NCBI GenBank assembly: GCA_000752215.1
Contig: CCFG01000017.1
Coordinates: 1 to 64,000 of the forward strand
Direction: 5' to 3'
Length of the DNA stretch: 64,000 nt
Source of the DNA: a bacterium MS4
GTDB lineage: Bacteria > Bacillota > Clostridia > Oscillospirales > Acutalibacteraceae
Shown: piece by piece, positions 15,579-23,685 of the stretch
Layout: the number at the start of each line of letters is the position of its first letter
Numbering within the stretch: position 1 is the stretch's first letter
Position numbers and translations under genes: made by a program
The notes under the pieces: generated by a model
What the model was told of the DNA's origin: nothing
The model's database searches: none
What the model saw: only the letters and a program-made list of their open reading frames with translations

Positions 15579-16178
15579 ATGGAAAGGGATTTTATGGAAG
15601 CCCTGAAAAAGCGAAGGTCTTATTACGCAATCAGCAAAGAAAAAGTTCTCTCCGACGAAGAGATTGTCAGCCTGGTTGAGGATGCCGTGAAATACACCCC
15701 CAGCGCTTTCAATTCGCAAAGCGCGCGAACGGTCATTCTTTTCGGCAAGGAACACGACAAGCTTTGGGATACCACAATGGAAATATTAAGAAGCATTGTC
15801 CCCGCGAAGAATTTCGCATCTACGGAAGAGAAAATCAATTCCTTCCGCGGCGGATACGGCACCGTTCTTTACTTTGAGGACCAGAGCATTGTTACCGGGC
15901 TGCAGGAGCAGTTCCCGCTTTATAAAGATAATTTCCCGGTCTGGTCGCTGGAGTCCTCGGGTATGCTGCAACTCGTCATCTGGACGGCGCTTGAGTCCAG
16001 CGGCTACGGCGCAAGCCTTCAGCACTACAACCCGCTGATCGACGAAAAAGTCGCCGCAGGATGGAACATTCCAAAAAGCTGGAAGCTTCTCGCACAAATG
16101 CCGTTCGGCAAACCCACCGCTTCCCCCGATGAAAAGACCTTCCTTCCCCTTGAAGACAGAGTCAAAATATACAGATAA
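15579..16178 (+). CDS. nitroreductase-family flavoprotein
   Basis: A 199-residue protein of the NfsA/FRP-like nitroreductase fold; these are FMN enzymes that reduce nitro, quinone or enone groups using NAD(P)H, usually as dimers. Visible features are the N-terminal helix FMEALKKRRSYYAISKE with the FMN-phosphate-binding RRSYY, the PSAFNSQSARTVIL core (about 42-55), the ESSGYGASLQHYNP glycine motif (about 130-143) and the terminal MPFGKP segment. The ATG start follows AAAGGCAG. The length is typical of the YdgI-like subgroup. It may share a transcript with the small gene at 15374. The substrate is unknown. Confidence 0.9.
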   Translation: MERDFMEALKKRRSYYAISKEKVLSDEEIVSLVEDAVKYTPSAFNSQSARTVILFGKEHDKLWDTTMEILRSIVPAKNFASTEEKINSFRGGYGTVLYFEDQSIVTGLQEQFPLYKDNFPVWSLESSGMLQLVIWTALESSGYGASLQHYNPLIDEKVAAGWNIPKSWKLLAQMPFGKPTASPDEKTFLPLEDRVKIYR

Positions 16179-16189
16179 CTAGAAAGATG

Positions 16190-16212
16190 TGGCGTCCGCA
16201 AAGCGGACGCCA
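16190..16212. terminator. terminator hairpin between convergent genes
   Basis: TGGCGTCCGC/GCGGACGCCA with an AAA loop, followed by a pyrimidine-rich stretch on the plus strand. It lies between the nitroreductase (ends 16178) and flavin reductase (ends 16247). Confidence 0.65.
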
Positions 16213-16246
16213 TCTCTCTTTAACAGGGAATTTCCTGCTTTCTTTA

Positions 16247-16801
16247 TCATTTCGCGGCCAATTCCCGTCCGCTTTGAAAAACACGGCCAATCGGTTCGCC
16301 GATATCAAAATACCGGGCAGCCATCATAATGGTCGGCCTGACCAACGCGGCATCCGGCATACCGTTCTCCAGGCACTGATCTTTCGCGTAAGCGGCGACG
16401 ATCTCTCCCAAAAACATGGTGAAATCAAAGACCGGAATTGTCTGGATAACCTTACAAAGATAATTGACCGGGCATTCTTCGATCATCGGGGCATCCCCGG
16501 CTTCGTCATAAAAAGCGGAAAAAACCTGGGACTTATCCTTGGAATTTCCGGATACTATTCCGCACAGGTCGGTTTTCTCGATCAGGCCGGCATCCGGGAT
16601 ATTCACACTGAAAAAACCGTTTTCACGGATTCCCTGTGTGATGTAATGCGTGTTTTTCAGCGATACATACAGAACGGGGCGCTGACTGACGACCCCGTAT
16701 GCGCCGATGGTCGTATAACTTGGCTTTCCCTTGACAGTCGCACCGGCGATCACGGCAATATAGGGTCCGTATGGAATATTGGAAATCTTTGTTTTATTCA
16801 T
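16247..16801 (-). CDS. flavin reductase-like FMN-binding protein
   Basis: A 184-residue protein of the split beta-barrel flavin reductase family. The first strand GPYIAVIAGATVKGKPSYTTIGAYGVVSQRPVLYVSL is the conserved FMN-binding core, followed by NGFFSVNIP and KTDLCGIVSGNSKDKS. These proteins bind FMN and pass reducing power to free flavin or to partner oxygenases and rubredoxins; many clostridial members are of unknown substrate. ATG 16801 has AAAGGTG at the right distance, whereas the upstream GTG at 16810 overlaps that site. A perfect palindrome lies in the leader (16826-16837). Confidence 0.87.
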   Translation of the reverse strand: MNKTKISNIPYGPYIAVIAGATVKGKPSYTTIGAYGVVSQRPVLYVSLKNTHYITQGIRENGFFSVNIPDAGLIEKTDLCGIVSGNSKDKSQVFSAFYDEAGDAPMIEECPVNYLCKVIQTIPVFDFTMFLGEIVAAYAKDQCLENGMPDAALVRPTIMMAARYFDIGEPIGRVFQSGRELAAK

Positions 16802-16825
16802 GTAAATCACCTTTCAAATAAAATT

Positions 16826-16837
16826 CACTGCGCAGTG
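16826..16837. promoter_or_regulatory. palindrome in flavin reductase leader
   Basis: CACTGCGCAGTG, a perfect 12-bp palindrome, 25 bp before the flavin reductase start and just downstream of a TATACT -10-like box. Candidate operator; the binding protein is unknown. Confidence 0.4.
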
Positions 16838-16920
16838 TGGAACAGTATATCAGATAAAATCGAAAAAGAATAGACTTTTTCTTTTGGATATGTTATCGTA
16901 TTATATAGTTATGCCCACCG

Positions 16921-16955
16921 GGCGGCAATTCATCGGGATGGATTGCCGCCTTTTT
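16921..16955 (+). terminator. hairpin with T run, no upstream gene on this strand
   Basis: GGCGGCAAT (16921-16929) pairs with ATTGCCGCC (16942-16950), followed by TTTTT. There is no plus-strand gene before it, so it may end a short unannotated transcript starting in the AT-rich stretch at 16870-16910. Confidence 0.5.
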
Positions 16956-17043
16956 CATTTTCCGTCCACGCTTTCGCACCGCGGCTGACGGCGACACCCG
17001 TTTGGGCTGGCCGCATGTATCTGATGATTACCGTGATATAAAA

Positions 17044-17071
17044 GAAAGGCCCGCTGATCAGCGGGCCTTTC
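17044..17071 (-). terminator. terminator of the MerR gene
   Basis: A perfect 28-bp palindrome with arms GAAAGGCCCGCTGA and TCAGCGGGCCTTTC, followed on the minus strand by TTTCTTTTAT, directly after the stop at 17077. Confidence 0.85.
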
Positions 17072-17076
17072 CTAAA

Positions 17077-17835
17077 CTATTCTTTTGTATTTTTCAAATT
17101 GTCGACATGCTGCCCCACGGCGGCCAGCAGGAAGTAACTTAAGCCGATTTGCTGATCTTCCATCATCTTATGATGGAACTGATCCTGAGACAAAAATTGA
17201 GAGGTACGATAGAATTGCTCCGCATCCATTTTGATCCCGTGGTCATTTAAAAACTTCAAATGACCTTTCACAAGGCTCTGTACTCTTTCATCCGCGGCAG
17301 AGATTTGATTTTTCAATGCCTCAGACATGGCATCCATAAACCGTTTTGCTTCGGCGGCTTTCTCATTGAGCTCCTCGGGATCGATTTCCGCCGTTTTCAA
17401 ATCAACCTGATAATTTTCCTTTAGATAGTCACTTTGAGTCTTCAGCGCTTCTTCCCAGCCCTGTTTATCAAATCCCTGAAACAAGTCCTGTTCGCTCATG
17501 GTTTCTCCTTTCAGTGCAGAACGGATGGATTTCTGGATCGTGTCGAGCAGGCGGTCGGTTCGCTGCCTTTGTGCACAAAGCAGCTTCTGCTGCCGCTCCA
17601 AGCATGTAATCCGATTGGACTCGCTCTGCAATGCTTTCTGAATTTCTTTGAGGGAAAAGTCCAGTTCCCGGTAAAAAAGAATTTGCTGCAGTCGTTCCAG
17701 TTCTTTTTTCCCATAGAGACGGTAGCCGGCTTCCGTCACCCGGCATGGGAGAGGCAGACCGATTTTGTGATAATAGTGAAGGGCTTTAATCGTTACGCCC
17801 GTCATGGCAGATACTTCTTTCACCGTGTATTCCAT
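17077..17835 (-). CDS. MerR-family regulator with TipAS effector domain
   Basis: A 252-residue regulator. The N-terminal winged helix-turn-helix (about 1-70) starts MEYTVKEVSAMTGVTIKALHYYHKIGLP, diagnostic of MerR. A coiled-coil dimerisation helix (about 75-115) has ITCLERQQKLLCAQRQR. The C-terminal half (about 125-250) matches the TipAS antibiotic-recognition domain (FMDAMSEALKNQISAADERVQSLVKGHLKFL), which binds peptide antibiotics or other bulky ligands. MerR proteins twist promoters with long spacers, and the gene's own upstream sequence has a 19-bp spacer (17855-17885), so autoregulation is likely. GGGGTGAAAAG places the start at 17835. Confidence 0.93.
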   Translation of the reverse strand: MEYTVKEVSAMTGVTIKALHYYHKIGLPLPCRVTEAGYRLYGKKELERLQQILFYRELDFSLKEIQKALQSESNRITCLERQQKLLCAQRQRTDRLLDTIQKSIRSALKGETMSEQDLFQGFDKQGWEEALKTQSDYLKENYQVDLKTAEIDPEELNEKAAEAKRFMDAMSEALKNQISAADERVQSLVKGHLKFLNDHGIKMDAEQFYRTSQFLSQDQFHHKMMEDQQIGLSYFLLAAVGQHVDNLKNTKE

Positions 17836-17854
17836 CTTTTCACCCCGCAAACTG

Positions 17855-17885
17855 ATAGTACTCTATGACCCAAGGGGAGAGTCAA
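17855..17885 (-). promoter_or_regulatory. MerR-type promoter with 19-bp spacer
   Basis: TTGACT (17880-17885) and TACTAT (17855-17860) on the minus strand are separated by 19 bp instead of 17, the hallmark of promoters activated by MerR proteins. The spacer includes TGAC...GTCA half-sites. Confidence 0.75.
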
Positions 17886-18045
17886 CAGGTTTTTAATCAT
17901 TAAAAATTTTTTATAATCCCATTATCCCCGCTGTGCAGTCAGATATCAAACAACAAAGAAACCTTCGATTTTTTAGAGGTTCTACAGGGCAGCAATATCA
18001 GACCGGTGAAAGACAGATCGAAAGATAGCTGTTTCCGCTGAACGC

Positions 18046-18078
18046 AAAAACAACGCCGGAAAAACCGGCGTTGTTTTT
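18046..18078 (-). terminator. terminator of the amino-acid ABC operon
   Basis: A 14-bp stem (18046-18059 with 18065-18078) and 5-nt loop ending in T residues on the minus strand, 10 bp after the stop at 18089. Confidence 0.9.
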
Positions 18079-18088
18079 TTGTGTTCCG

Positions 18089-18937
18089 TTACTGGATTTT
18101 TCCGCCCTCAATCACCACGTCATCCGCGGAGATGGAGTCACCGTAGGCCGGTTTCAGTGTGGCATCATAGGCCTCGTGAATAAAGTTTTCCTTGCCCAGT
18201 GCGGTCAGCTCATTGTTGACCCAGTCAAGAAGCTCCTTGTCGCCCTTCTTCACCGCGGGCGCGATCGTGTCCTGTTCGCCCAGCGAGGAAACGCCGACCG
18301 TGTAGCCGCTGTTTTCTCTCGCCCAGGCAAACAGCAGGGTGTTGTCGTGTGCAAGAGCGGCGCCGCGGCCGTCCTTCAGCGCCTGAAACGCCTCGGTATT
18401 CTGGTCGTATTTCAGCAGTTCAATATCCGGATAGTTTTTCGTGAAGTACGTTTCCGCCGTTGTTCCCTTGTTGACGATCAGCTTTTTGCCCTTGAGCTGG
18501 GAGACATCGGTAATCTGGCTGCCGTCCGGAGAAACAACGCCGAGCGCGACCTTCATGTACGGATTTGCAAAATCGACCTTCTCTTTTCTCTCGTCCGTTA
18601 CGGTAAAGTTGGCCATAATCAGGTCCACCTTGCCGGACTGCAGGTACTCTACGCGGCTCGCGGCTTCCACAAGGACAAATTCGACCTTGTTTTCGTCACC
18701 CAGAAGGTCTTTTGCAAAGCGCTTCGCAATGTAAACGTCAAATCCCTGATTTTTTCCCTGAGCGTCGACATACCCGAAAGGAGGTTTGTCACTGAACACT
18801 CCGACCTTGATTTTTCCGTTCTGCTTAATGGTTTCCAGCGAGGACTTCTGGGTTCCCTGCTGGGAGCAGCCCGCAAATGTTCCCAATGCCAGTACGACCG
18901 CCAGCATGGCGGCAAGAATTCTGCCTGTCTTTTTCAT
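18089..18937 (-). CDS. polar amino-acid ABC transporter substrate-binding lipoprotein
   Basis: A 282-residue binding protein of the SBP_bac_3 family. Its signal peptide (about 1-22) ends with the lipobox GTFAGC, so Cys23 anchors it to the outer membrane face. The two-lobed body includes KIKVGVFSDKPPFGYVDAQGKNQGFDVYIAKR, which forms the first ligand loop, and the hinge region around KKLIVNKGTTAETYF. Relatives bind glutamine, cystine, arginine or similar amino acids. It is the last gene of the operon, 2 bp after the ATPase gene. The exact ligand is not evident. Confidence 0.93.
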   Translation of the reverse strand: MKKTGRILAAMLAVVLALGTFAGCSQQGTQKSSLETIKQNGKIKVGVFSDKPPFGYVDAQGKNQGFDVYIAKRFAKDLLGDENKVEFVLVEAASRVEYLQSGKVDLIMANFTVTDERKEKVDFANPYMKVALGVVSPDGSQITDVSQLKGKKLIVNKGTTAETYFTKNYPDIELLKYDQNTEAFQALKDGRGAALAHDNTLLFAWARENSGYTVGVSSLGEQDTIAPAVKKGDKELLDWVNNELTALGKENFIHEAYDATLKPAYGDSISADDVVIEGGKIQ

Positions 18938-18939
18938 AA

Positions 18940-19695
18940 TTAACCCTTCTCTTCATCAAAATTAAAAATATTCAGAAACTGTTTTGCCCTGTCGGTTTTC
19001 GGATCGGTAAAAAAGAGCTCCGCATTGGATTCCTCTACAATCTTCCCTTCGTCAATAAATACGACCTTATCCGCGACCGCTCTGGCAAAACCCATTTCAT
19101 GGGTAACAATCACCATCGTCATGCCCTGCTTCGCAAGGCCGAGCATCACGTCGAGCACCTCGCGCACCATTTCGGGGTCGAGCGCCGCCGTGACTTCGTC
19201 GAACAGCATTACCTCCGGATTCATACACAAAGCGCGCACGATGGCCACACGCTGCTTCTGTCCGCCGGAAAGCTGGCGGGGATACGCGTTTTTCCTGTCC
19301 AGAAGCCCGATGCGCTCCAACAGCGTTTCCGCCTGCCGCCGGGCTTCTTCCCGGCTCCTCTTCTGCACCTTCAGAGGGCCGAGCAGAATGTTTTCCAGAA
19401 TCGTTATATGCGGGAAAAGATCATAGCTCTGAAAAACCATCCCGATTTTCTGCCGGACCAGATGCCACTGTGTTCCGGCGGAGGAAATAGACTGACCGTC
19501 AAGGCTGATCTCCCCCGACTGTATCGGCTCAAGGCCGTTGATACATCGCAGCAGGGTGCTTTTCCCGCAGCCGGAAGGCCCGAGAATGACGACGACCTCG
19601 CCCTTGTGGACCTGCAGGTCGATCCCGTCCAGCACGGTTCTGTCGTCGTAACTTTTATGAAGCTGTTTGATTTCAAGAAGAATATCTTTCTCCAT
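18940..19695 (-). CDS. polar amino-acid ABC transporter ATPase (GlnQ type)
   Basis: A 251-residue ATPase with an intact Walker A ([13 protein letters not shown], about 38-50), Q-loop ([12 protein letters not shown]), signature LSGGQKQRV (about 142), Walker B ([14 protein letters not shown]) and switch His ([10 protein letters not shown]). The [11 protein letters not shown] form with Val in place of the usual Pro (FDEPTSALDPE) is a mild variation. It powers amino-acid import with the two permeases encoded just upstream. The start at 19695 follows GAGG. Confidence 0.95.
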   Translation of the reverse strand: MEKDILLEIKQLHKSYDDRTVLDGIDLQVHKGEVVVILGPSGCGKSTLLRCINGLEPIQSGEISLDGQSISSAGTQWHLVRQKIGMVFQSYDLFPHITILENILLGPLKVQKRSREEARRQAETLLERIGLLDRKNAYPRQLSGGQKQRVAIVRALCMNPEVMLFDEVTAALDPEMVREVLDVMLGLAKQGMTMVIVTHEMGFARAVADKVVFIDEGKIVEESNAELFFTDPKTDRAKQFLNIFNFDEEKG

Positions 19696-19706
19696 TTTTT
19701 ACCTCC

Positions 19707-20372
19707 TCAGGACTGCCATTTCCGTTCCAGCCGTTTGGACAGGAGCGAAACAGGATAACAAACTGCAAAATACAGCAGGAATATAAAGCCGTATATCCAG
19801 AAGGATGCCGTGGGCACCTCTAAAATGGACCGCTCGATAATCTGCTGGCCCACCTTCAGGACCTCCACCACCCCGATCAGCACCACCAGCGAGGTGGTCT
19901 TGATCATGCGCGTCGCAAGGTTGATCGCGGCGGGCAGCAGACGCCGCACGGTCTGCGGAATAATGACATAGCGGTAAATCTGCACGTTGGTCAGTCCAAG
20001 GGCGGCGCCGGATTCTCTTTGATGTTTCGGCAGGGATCCCACCGCGCCGCGGACAATGTCCCCCATTTCCGCCGTGCCCCAGAGAGAAAAAACCATGATA
20101 GAGACGACCTCTCCGCCCAGCTCCAGGTTCAGGGTAAAATAGAAGATAAACAGCCAAACAAGAATCGGAATGATACGCACCGCTTCCAGATAGACCCGGC
20201 AGACGGAACGAACGGCCTTCCATTTCGACGTCATCACAATGCCCAGTACAATCCCGAGAACGCCGGAAATCAGAACGGAGACCAGCGCGATCCGCGCCGT
20301 TACCAGCAACCCGTTCAACAGGCGAAGAAGGTTCGAGCCTTCAAAAATAACGTTAATTCCCGAACTGGCCAT
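19707..20372 (-). CDS. amino-acid ABC transporter permease
   Basis: A 221-residue HisM-type permease with about five membrane helices and the conserved EAA loop (GAALGLTNVQIYRYVIIPQTVRRLLPA, about 125-150), which contacts the ATPase. Its start overlaps the preceding permease gene by 20 nt, so the two are co-translated and probably form a heterodimer. The N-terminal region SGINVIFEGSNLLRLLNGLLVTARIALVSVLI matches the usual first helix. Confidence 0.93.
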   Translation of the reverse strand: MASSGINVIFEGSNLLRLLNGLLVTARIALVSVLISGVLGIVLGIVMTSKWKAVRSVCRVYLEAVRIIPILVWLFIFYFTLNLELGGEVVSIMVFSLWGTAEMGDIVRGAVGSLPKHQRESGAALGLTNVQIYRYVIIPQTVRRLLPAAINLATRMIKTTSLVVLIGVVEVLKVGQQIIERSILEVPTASFWIYGFIFLLYFAVCYPVSLLSKRLERKWQS

Positions 20373-21012
20373 AGCGCACCTTCCTTTCCAGAGCGGACAG
20401 AAGCAGGGATACCGGCAGCAGAAGCAGCAGATAGAACAGCACGAGCAGGGTAAGCGCCTCCGTAGTCGAATAATACATGCCGATCAGATCCTTGGCGACA
20501 AACATCAAATCCGGCAGCGCCACCGCGCTGACGATCGACGTCTCTTTCATCAGGAAAATCGCGTTGGCTTCCAGAGCGGGCATGGAAACGGAAAACGCCT
20601 GCGGAAAAATGACATAGCGTACCAGCTGCGCGCGGGAAAGGCCGATGCTGAGCCCCGATTCGATCTGGGTCTTCCCCACCGCCTCCAGTCCGCTGCGGAA
20701 CGCTTCCGCCATATAGCTTCCGCCCAGAAAGGTCAGCCCCGCAACCGCGCAAAGCTCCGCTTCCAGCTTCAGCCCGATCTGGGTCAGTCCGTAATACAGG
20801 AAGAACAGCTGTATCAGCGACGGGGTATTCCTGGAAAACTCAATATAAACCTTCACAATGGATTTCAGCACGCGGACCCGGTAATAAATCGCCAGGCTGC
20901 AGAGGAATCCCACCAGAAGCGACAGTGCAATTGCCCACACGGAAATGGTCAGCGTCAGCTGCGCCGCTTTCCAATAGAGAGGCAGGCTCTGTACAATAAA
21001 GCCGAAATTCAA
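20353..21012 (-). CDS. amino-acid ABC transporter permease
   Basis: A 219-residue second permease of the pair, with five predicted helices and its own EAA loop (SGLSIGLSRAQLVRYVIFPQAFSVSMPALE). The TTG start at 21012 is supported by AGGCGG 8 nt upstream. It lies 24 bp downstream of the pyridoxal-kinase-like gene in the same operon. The sequence is of the polar amino-acid uptake class; specificity cannot be read from it. Confidence 0.92.
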   Translation of the reverse strand: MNFGFIVQSLPLYWKAAQLTLTISVWAIALSLLVGFLCSLAIYYRVRVLKSIVKVYIEFSRNTPSLIQLFFLYYGLTQIGLKLEAELCAVAGLTFLGGSYMAEAFRSGLEAVGKTQIESGLSIGLSRAQLVRYVIFPQAFSVSMPALEANAIFLMKETSIVSAVALPDLMFVAKDLIGMYYSTTEALTLLVLFYLLLLLPVSLLLSALERKVRYGQFGN

Positions 21013-21036
21013 TAAAATCCGCCTTCCTTTTGTGAT

Positions 21037-21948
21037 TTAGCCGAAAAGCTTCAATGCTTTGAGAAAATCCGGGATACCGGCTTCAAAGCCGATCCCGAAA
21101 CGGAAATCCGAACCTGCCGCCCGGGTCCGGCGGATTCCCTCCACCGTAAAGTCGGCGGCGATCCGGGCCGCCTTTACAAGCGGGAAATCATTCAGAAGCG
21201 CGGCGAACAATGCGTTCGCAAAAACATCCTCCGCCCCGCGGCAGTCTCCTTCCGTACAGTCGGAAAGGACATAATCGATTTCTCCGTTTTTCGTGTCGTA
21301 GACCGCGGCGCCCGGATGGGCCGCGTCAAAGCGGACGCCGGTCAAAACAATCTTCTCCGGGCCAAGCCCGCCCAGCTTCTTTAAAATACTGTCAACATAA
21401 ACTCTTTTGTACGGCCCTTTCAGGTAGGGTTCGTTCAGCAGCAGAGAGGCTTCCGTCAGATTCAGCACAAGGATATTCGCTTTGCCGCAGAGGTTTCTCA
21501 TCTCCGACGGGAACGTGCCGTCCAGGTGCGGACACAGCTTTCCGCCGTCCGCCATGTCAGGGTTTACAAGAACGAGTGCATCCTCCTTTTGGAACCCCCC
21601 GATCAGGGCGGATACGGCTTTTACCTGTTCCGGGGAGCTCAGATCACCGGTACAGACCCCGTCAAATTTCAGCCCAAGGCTTTTCCAGTGCTCCTGAATT
21701 TTGGGGATATCCCCCGCAAGGGCGCGATATGTACCGTCCGGAAATCCGTCCCTGGGGGCGGACAGCACCGCGGTGGGAAGCACGGCCGTTTCGATTCCCG
21801 CCGCCGAAAGAATGGGCAGCGCAGCCGTCAGCAGGCCTTTCCCGAAGCAGGGCAGGTCATGGATCGCCAAAGCCCTCTTACGGGGTCTTTCCCTTGCTCC
21901 GGTTTGATCAGTTCGTCTGAACAGGGTGTTTATGAATTGGGACCGCAT
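21037..21948 (-). CDS. pyridoxamine/pyridoxal kinase-like protein (ribokinase fold)
   Basis: A 303-residue PfkB/ribokinase-fold kinase of the PdxY/PdxK kind, which phosphorylates the B6 vitamers. Features are RALAIHDLPCFGKGLLTAALPILSA (substrate-binding N-terminus), FDGVCTGDL in place of the usual GYLGS, LVNPDMADGGKL (VDPVMGD-like), NLTEASLLL (NxxE magnesium motif) and GAEDVFANALFA at the place of the GTGD anion hole and catalytic Asp. It leads an amino-acid ABC operon, which is unusual, and may supply PLP for the metabolism of the imported amino acid or act on another hydroxymethyl substrate. Confidence 0.82.
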   Translation of the reverse strand: MRSQFINTLFRRTDQTGARERPRKRALAIHDLPCFGKGLLTAALPILSAAGIETAVLPTAVLSAPRDGFPDGTYRALAGDIPKIQEHWKSLGLKFDGVCTGDLSSPEQVKAVSALIGGFQKEDALVLVNPDMADGGKLCPHLDGTFPSEMRNLCGKANILVLNLTEASLLLNEPYLKGPYKRVYVDSILKKLGGLGPEKIVLTGVRFDAAHPGAAVYDTKNGEIDYVLSDCTEGDCRGAEDVFANALFAALLNDFPLVKAARIAADFTVEGIRRTRAAGSDFRFGIGFEAGIPDFLKALKLFG

Positions 21949-21994
21949 CTTGCCACCGCCTCGCGTCTATATTAAACATATATTTTTAGTAGTT

Positions 21995-22023
21995 ATTATA
22001 TGCGCTATCCTCTCTTTTGTCAA
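21995..22023 (-). promoter_or_regulatory. promoter of the kinase/ABC transporter operon
   Basis: TTGACA (22018-22023), 17 bp, TATAAT (21995-22000): consensus boxes on the minus strand, implying a strong constitutive promoter. Confidence 0.85.
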
Positions 22024-22154
22024 CAGGAAAACCAAGATTCCCTGAAAATGACGATGTGTGGGAAGATAAGGAAAACCGGATTATTTCCCGAGCGACATGA
22101 ACTATTAATAAATTTTTAACAGAATACGATTGAAAATGGGATATAATATTATTC

Positions 22155-22254
22155 ACAGCATCTACAGTTGATTCTGCAACAAGTTTGCGTTTCTCCCCCG
22201 CCTTCGGCGGGGGAGAAACATGTTCTGTCTCTCAAACTGAAATGGAATCGCTGT
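22155..22254. repeat. 100-bp fold-back repeat, copy 1
   Basis: Starts ACAGCATCTACAGTTGATTC and ends AACTGAAATGGAATCGCTGT. The two ends form an imperfect inverted repeat, and the centre is a GC-rich hairpin (TTTCTCCCCCGCC-TTCG-GGCGGGGGAGAAA). It lies in the leader of the phosphodiester glycosidase gene. Copies 2-5 are at 44130, 50174, 50374 and 58776. Confidence 0.85.
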
Positions 22255-22328
22255 AATCGTATTTTCCAGCAAACGGAAGGGTTTGAAAACAGGAAGCATC
22301 ATGATCGCACGGAAGGGGATATCAATTC

Positions 22329-23624
22329 ATGAATATCAGAACAAAATCGAAAGCGAAAAAAGGAATCGTTTGCGCGGCGGTTCTTTGTCTGGCCGCCCTG
22401 CAGGTCACATCGGCAAGCCCGGTGCAAGCCCTCGGCGCTCCGGATATTTCCATCAGCACGGCGTCCTCTCTGGTGGATGAGATCAAAACCACCATCGCGT
22501 ACGGACTCACCCAGAAGGAATTTATATACACCGATCAGGCCGGTAAAAGGCTGACCTGCTTTACCATGGAGTATAATCCACAGCAGGCTGGCGTGACCCT
22601 TGCGGCGGGCACTCCGCACGACGGAACGAAGATCGGTCTGGCCACCGTACGGGATCAGGCAGGCGCCGCGGTCCAAAACGGAAAACAGGTGGTCGCCGCC
22701 ATCAACGCGGATATGTACAATATGAGCACGGGCGATCCGTGGGGCGTAGTGGTCAAAGACGGAGCCGAAATCCATTCCTATGCGCCGGTGCGCACCTGGT
22801 GGAAGTTTTTCGGCGTTAAAAAAGACGGCTACCCGATTTACGGCGACCGCCAGACTTACGAAGCCAACAAGGGAAATATTCAGCAGGCGCTGGGCATTCA
22901 CAGTATTCTGGTCGACGGCGGCATCGTCGTCAACACGGACCTGACGGCCACGCTTGCCCCCCGCAACGCCGTAGGCGTGCGCAGTGACAATTCCGTTTTC
23001 TTCCTGCTGGCGGACGGTAGAAAGGACCCGTATTCCCACGGACTGACACTGCAGCAGACCGCTCAGCTTATGAAGGATCTGGGAGCGGTGTGGGCCGGAA
23101 ACCTGGACGGCGGCGGCTCGTCCACCCTGATGACCAGGACCCCCGGAGAAACCGCGCTGACCGTAAAGAACCATCCTTCCGACGGATGGGAGCGCGCCGT
23201 AGCCAATTCGTGGCTCTTCCTCGCCAATCCGAAGCCGGACGGCGTCTTTGTCTCCGCCGCGCTGACGCCTTACGACAAAACCTATTCCCCAAAATCCATC
23301 GTTCCGATCACAGCGAAGGGGCTGGATTTCTCGGGCGCTCCGACCGCCCTTCCCAAGAGCGGGTTAAGCTGGGCGCTGTCCGATTTCAGCTTCGGCAGCA
23401 TTGACCAGAACGGTGTTTTTTCCTCCAACGGCCAAGAGGGGCAGGTACAGGTACAGCTTTGGTACAACGGCCGGATCGTCGGTTCCACTTACGTTGAGAT
23501 CGCCACACCGGACAATTATGTCTCCGTCGGCACCGTCTCCCCGAACGCCGGGAAAGACGCCGGCCTGACGGCCACCTATCAGGGACGCGAGGTCATCCTC
23601 ACCATGAACAAATCGGACTGGTAA
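22329..23624 (+). CDS. secreted phosphodiester glycosidase (NAGPA-domain) protein
   Basis: A 431-residue exported protein. The signal peptide (about 1-34) ends near VQALGA. The NAGPA catalytic-type domain (about 95-295) includes VVAAINADMYNMSTGDPWGVVVKDG, SILVDGGIVV, RNAVGVRSDNSVFFLLADGRK and NLDGGGSSTLM. This domain removes GlcNAc from phosphodiesters in animals, and in bacteria acts on cell-wall teichoic-acid or phosphoglycan linkages. An Ig-like region (about 305-415) follows. The protein ends in REVILTMNKSDW, which looks like the middle of a further domain, so it is probably a shortened version of longer relatives. AAGGGGA precedes the ATG. Confidence 0.88.
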   Translation: MNIRTKSKAKKGIVCAAVLCLAALQVTSASPVQALGAPDISISTASSLVDEIKTTIAYGLTQKEFIYTDQAGKRLTCFTMEYNPQQAGVTLAAGTPHDGTKIGLATVRDQAGAAVQNGKQVVAAINADMYNMSTGDPWGVVVKDGAEIHSYAPVRTWWKFFGVKKDGYPIYGDRQTYEANKGNIQQALGIHSILVDGGIVVNTDLTATLAPRNAVGVRSDNSVFFLLADGRKDPYSHGLTLQQTAQLMKDLGAVWAGNLDGGGSSTLMTRTPGETALTVKNHPSDGWERAVANSWLFLANPKPDGVFVSAALTPYDKTYSPKSIVPITAKGLDFSGAPTALPKSGLSWALSDFSFGSIDQNGVFSSNGQEGQVQVQLWYNGRIVGSTYVEIATPDNYVSVGTVSPNAGKDAGLTATYQGREVILTMNKSDW

Positions 23625-23635
23625 TTTTCAAACAC

Positions 23636-23676
23636 AAAAATGCTGTCCCGGTTTTTAACCGGGACAGCATTTTTTA
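23636..23676 (+). terminator. intrinsic terminator
   Basis: A 16-bp stem around TGCTGTCCCGG/CCGGGACAGCA with a T run, 12 bp after the stop at 23624. It confirms that the glycosidase gene truly ends here. Confidence 0.9.
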
Positions 23677-23685
23677 TCGGGAAAA

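Noticed and set aside
18940-21948. ABC operon as a pure vitamin B6 importer
   Set aside because: Permeases and binding protein are of the polar amino-acid class; only the kinase suggests B6, so the claim was kept as a question.
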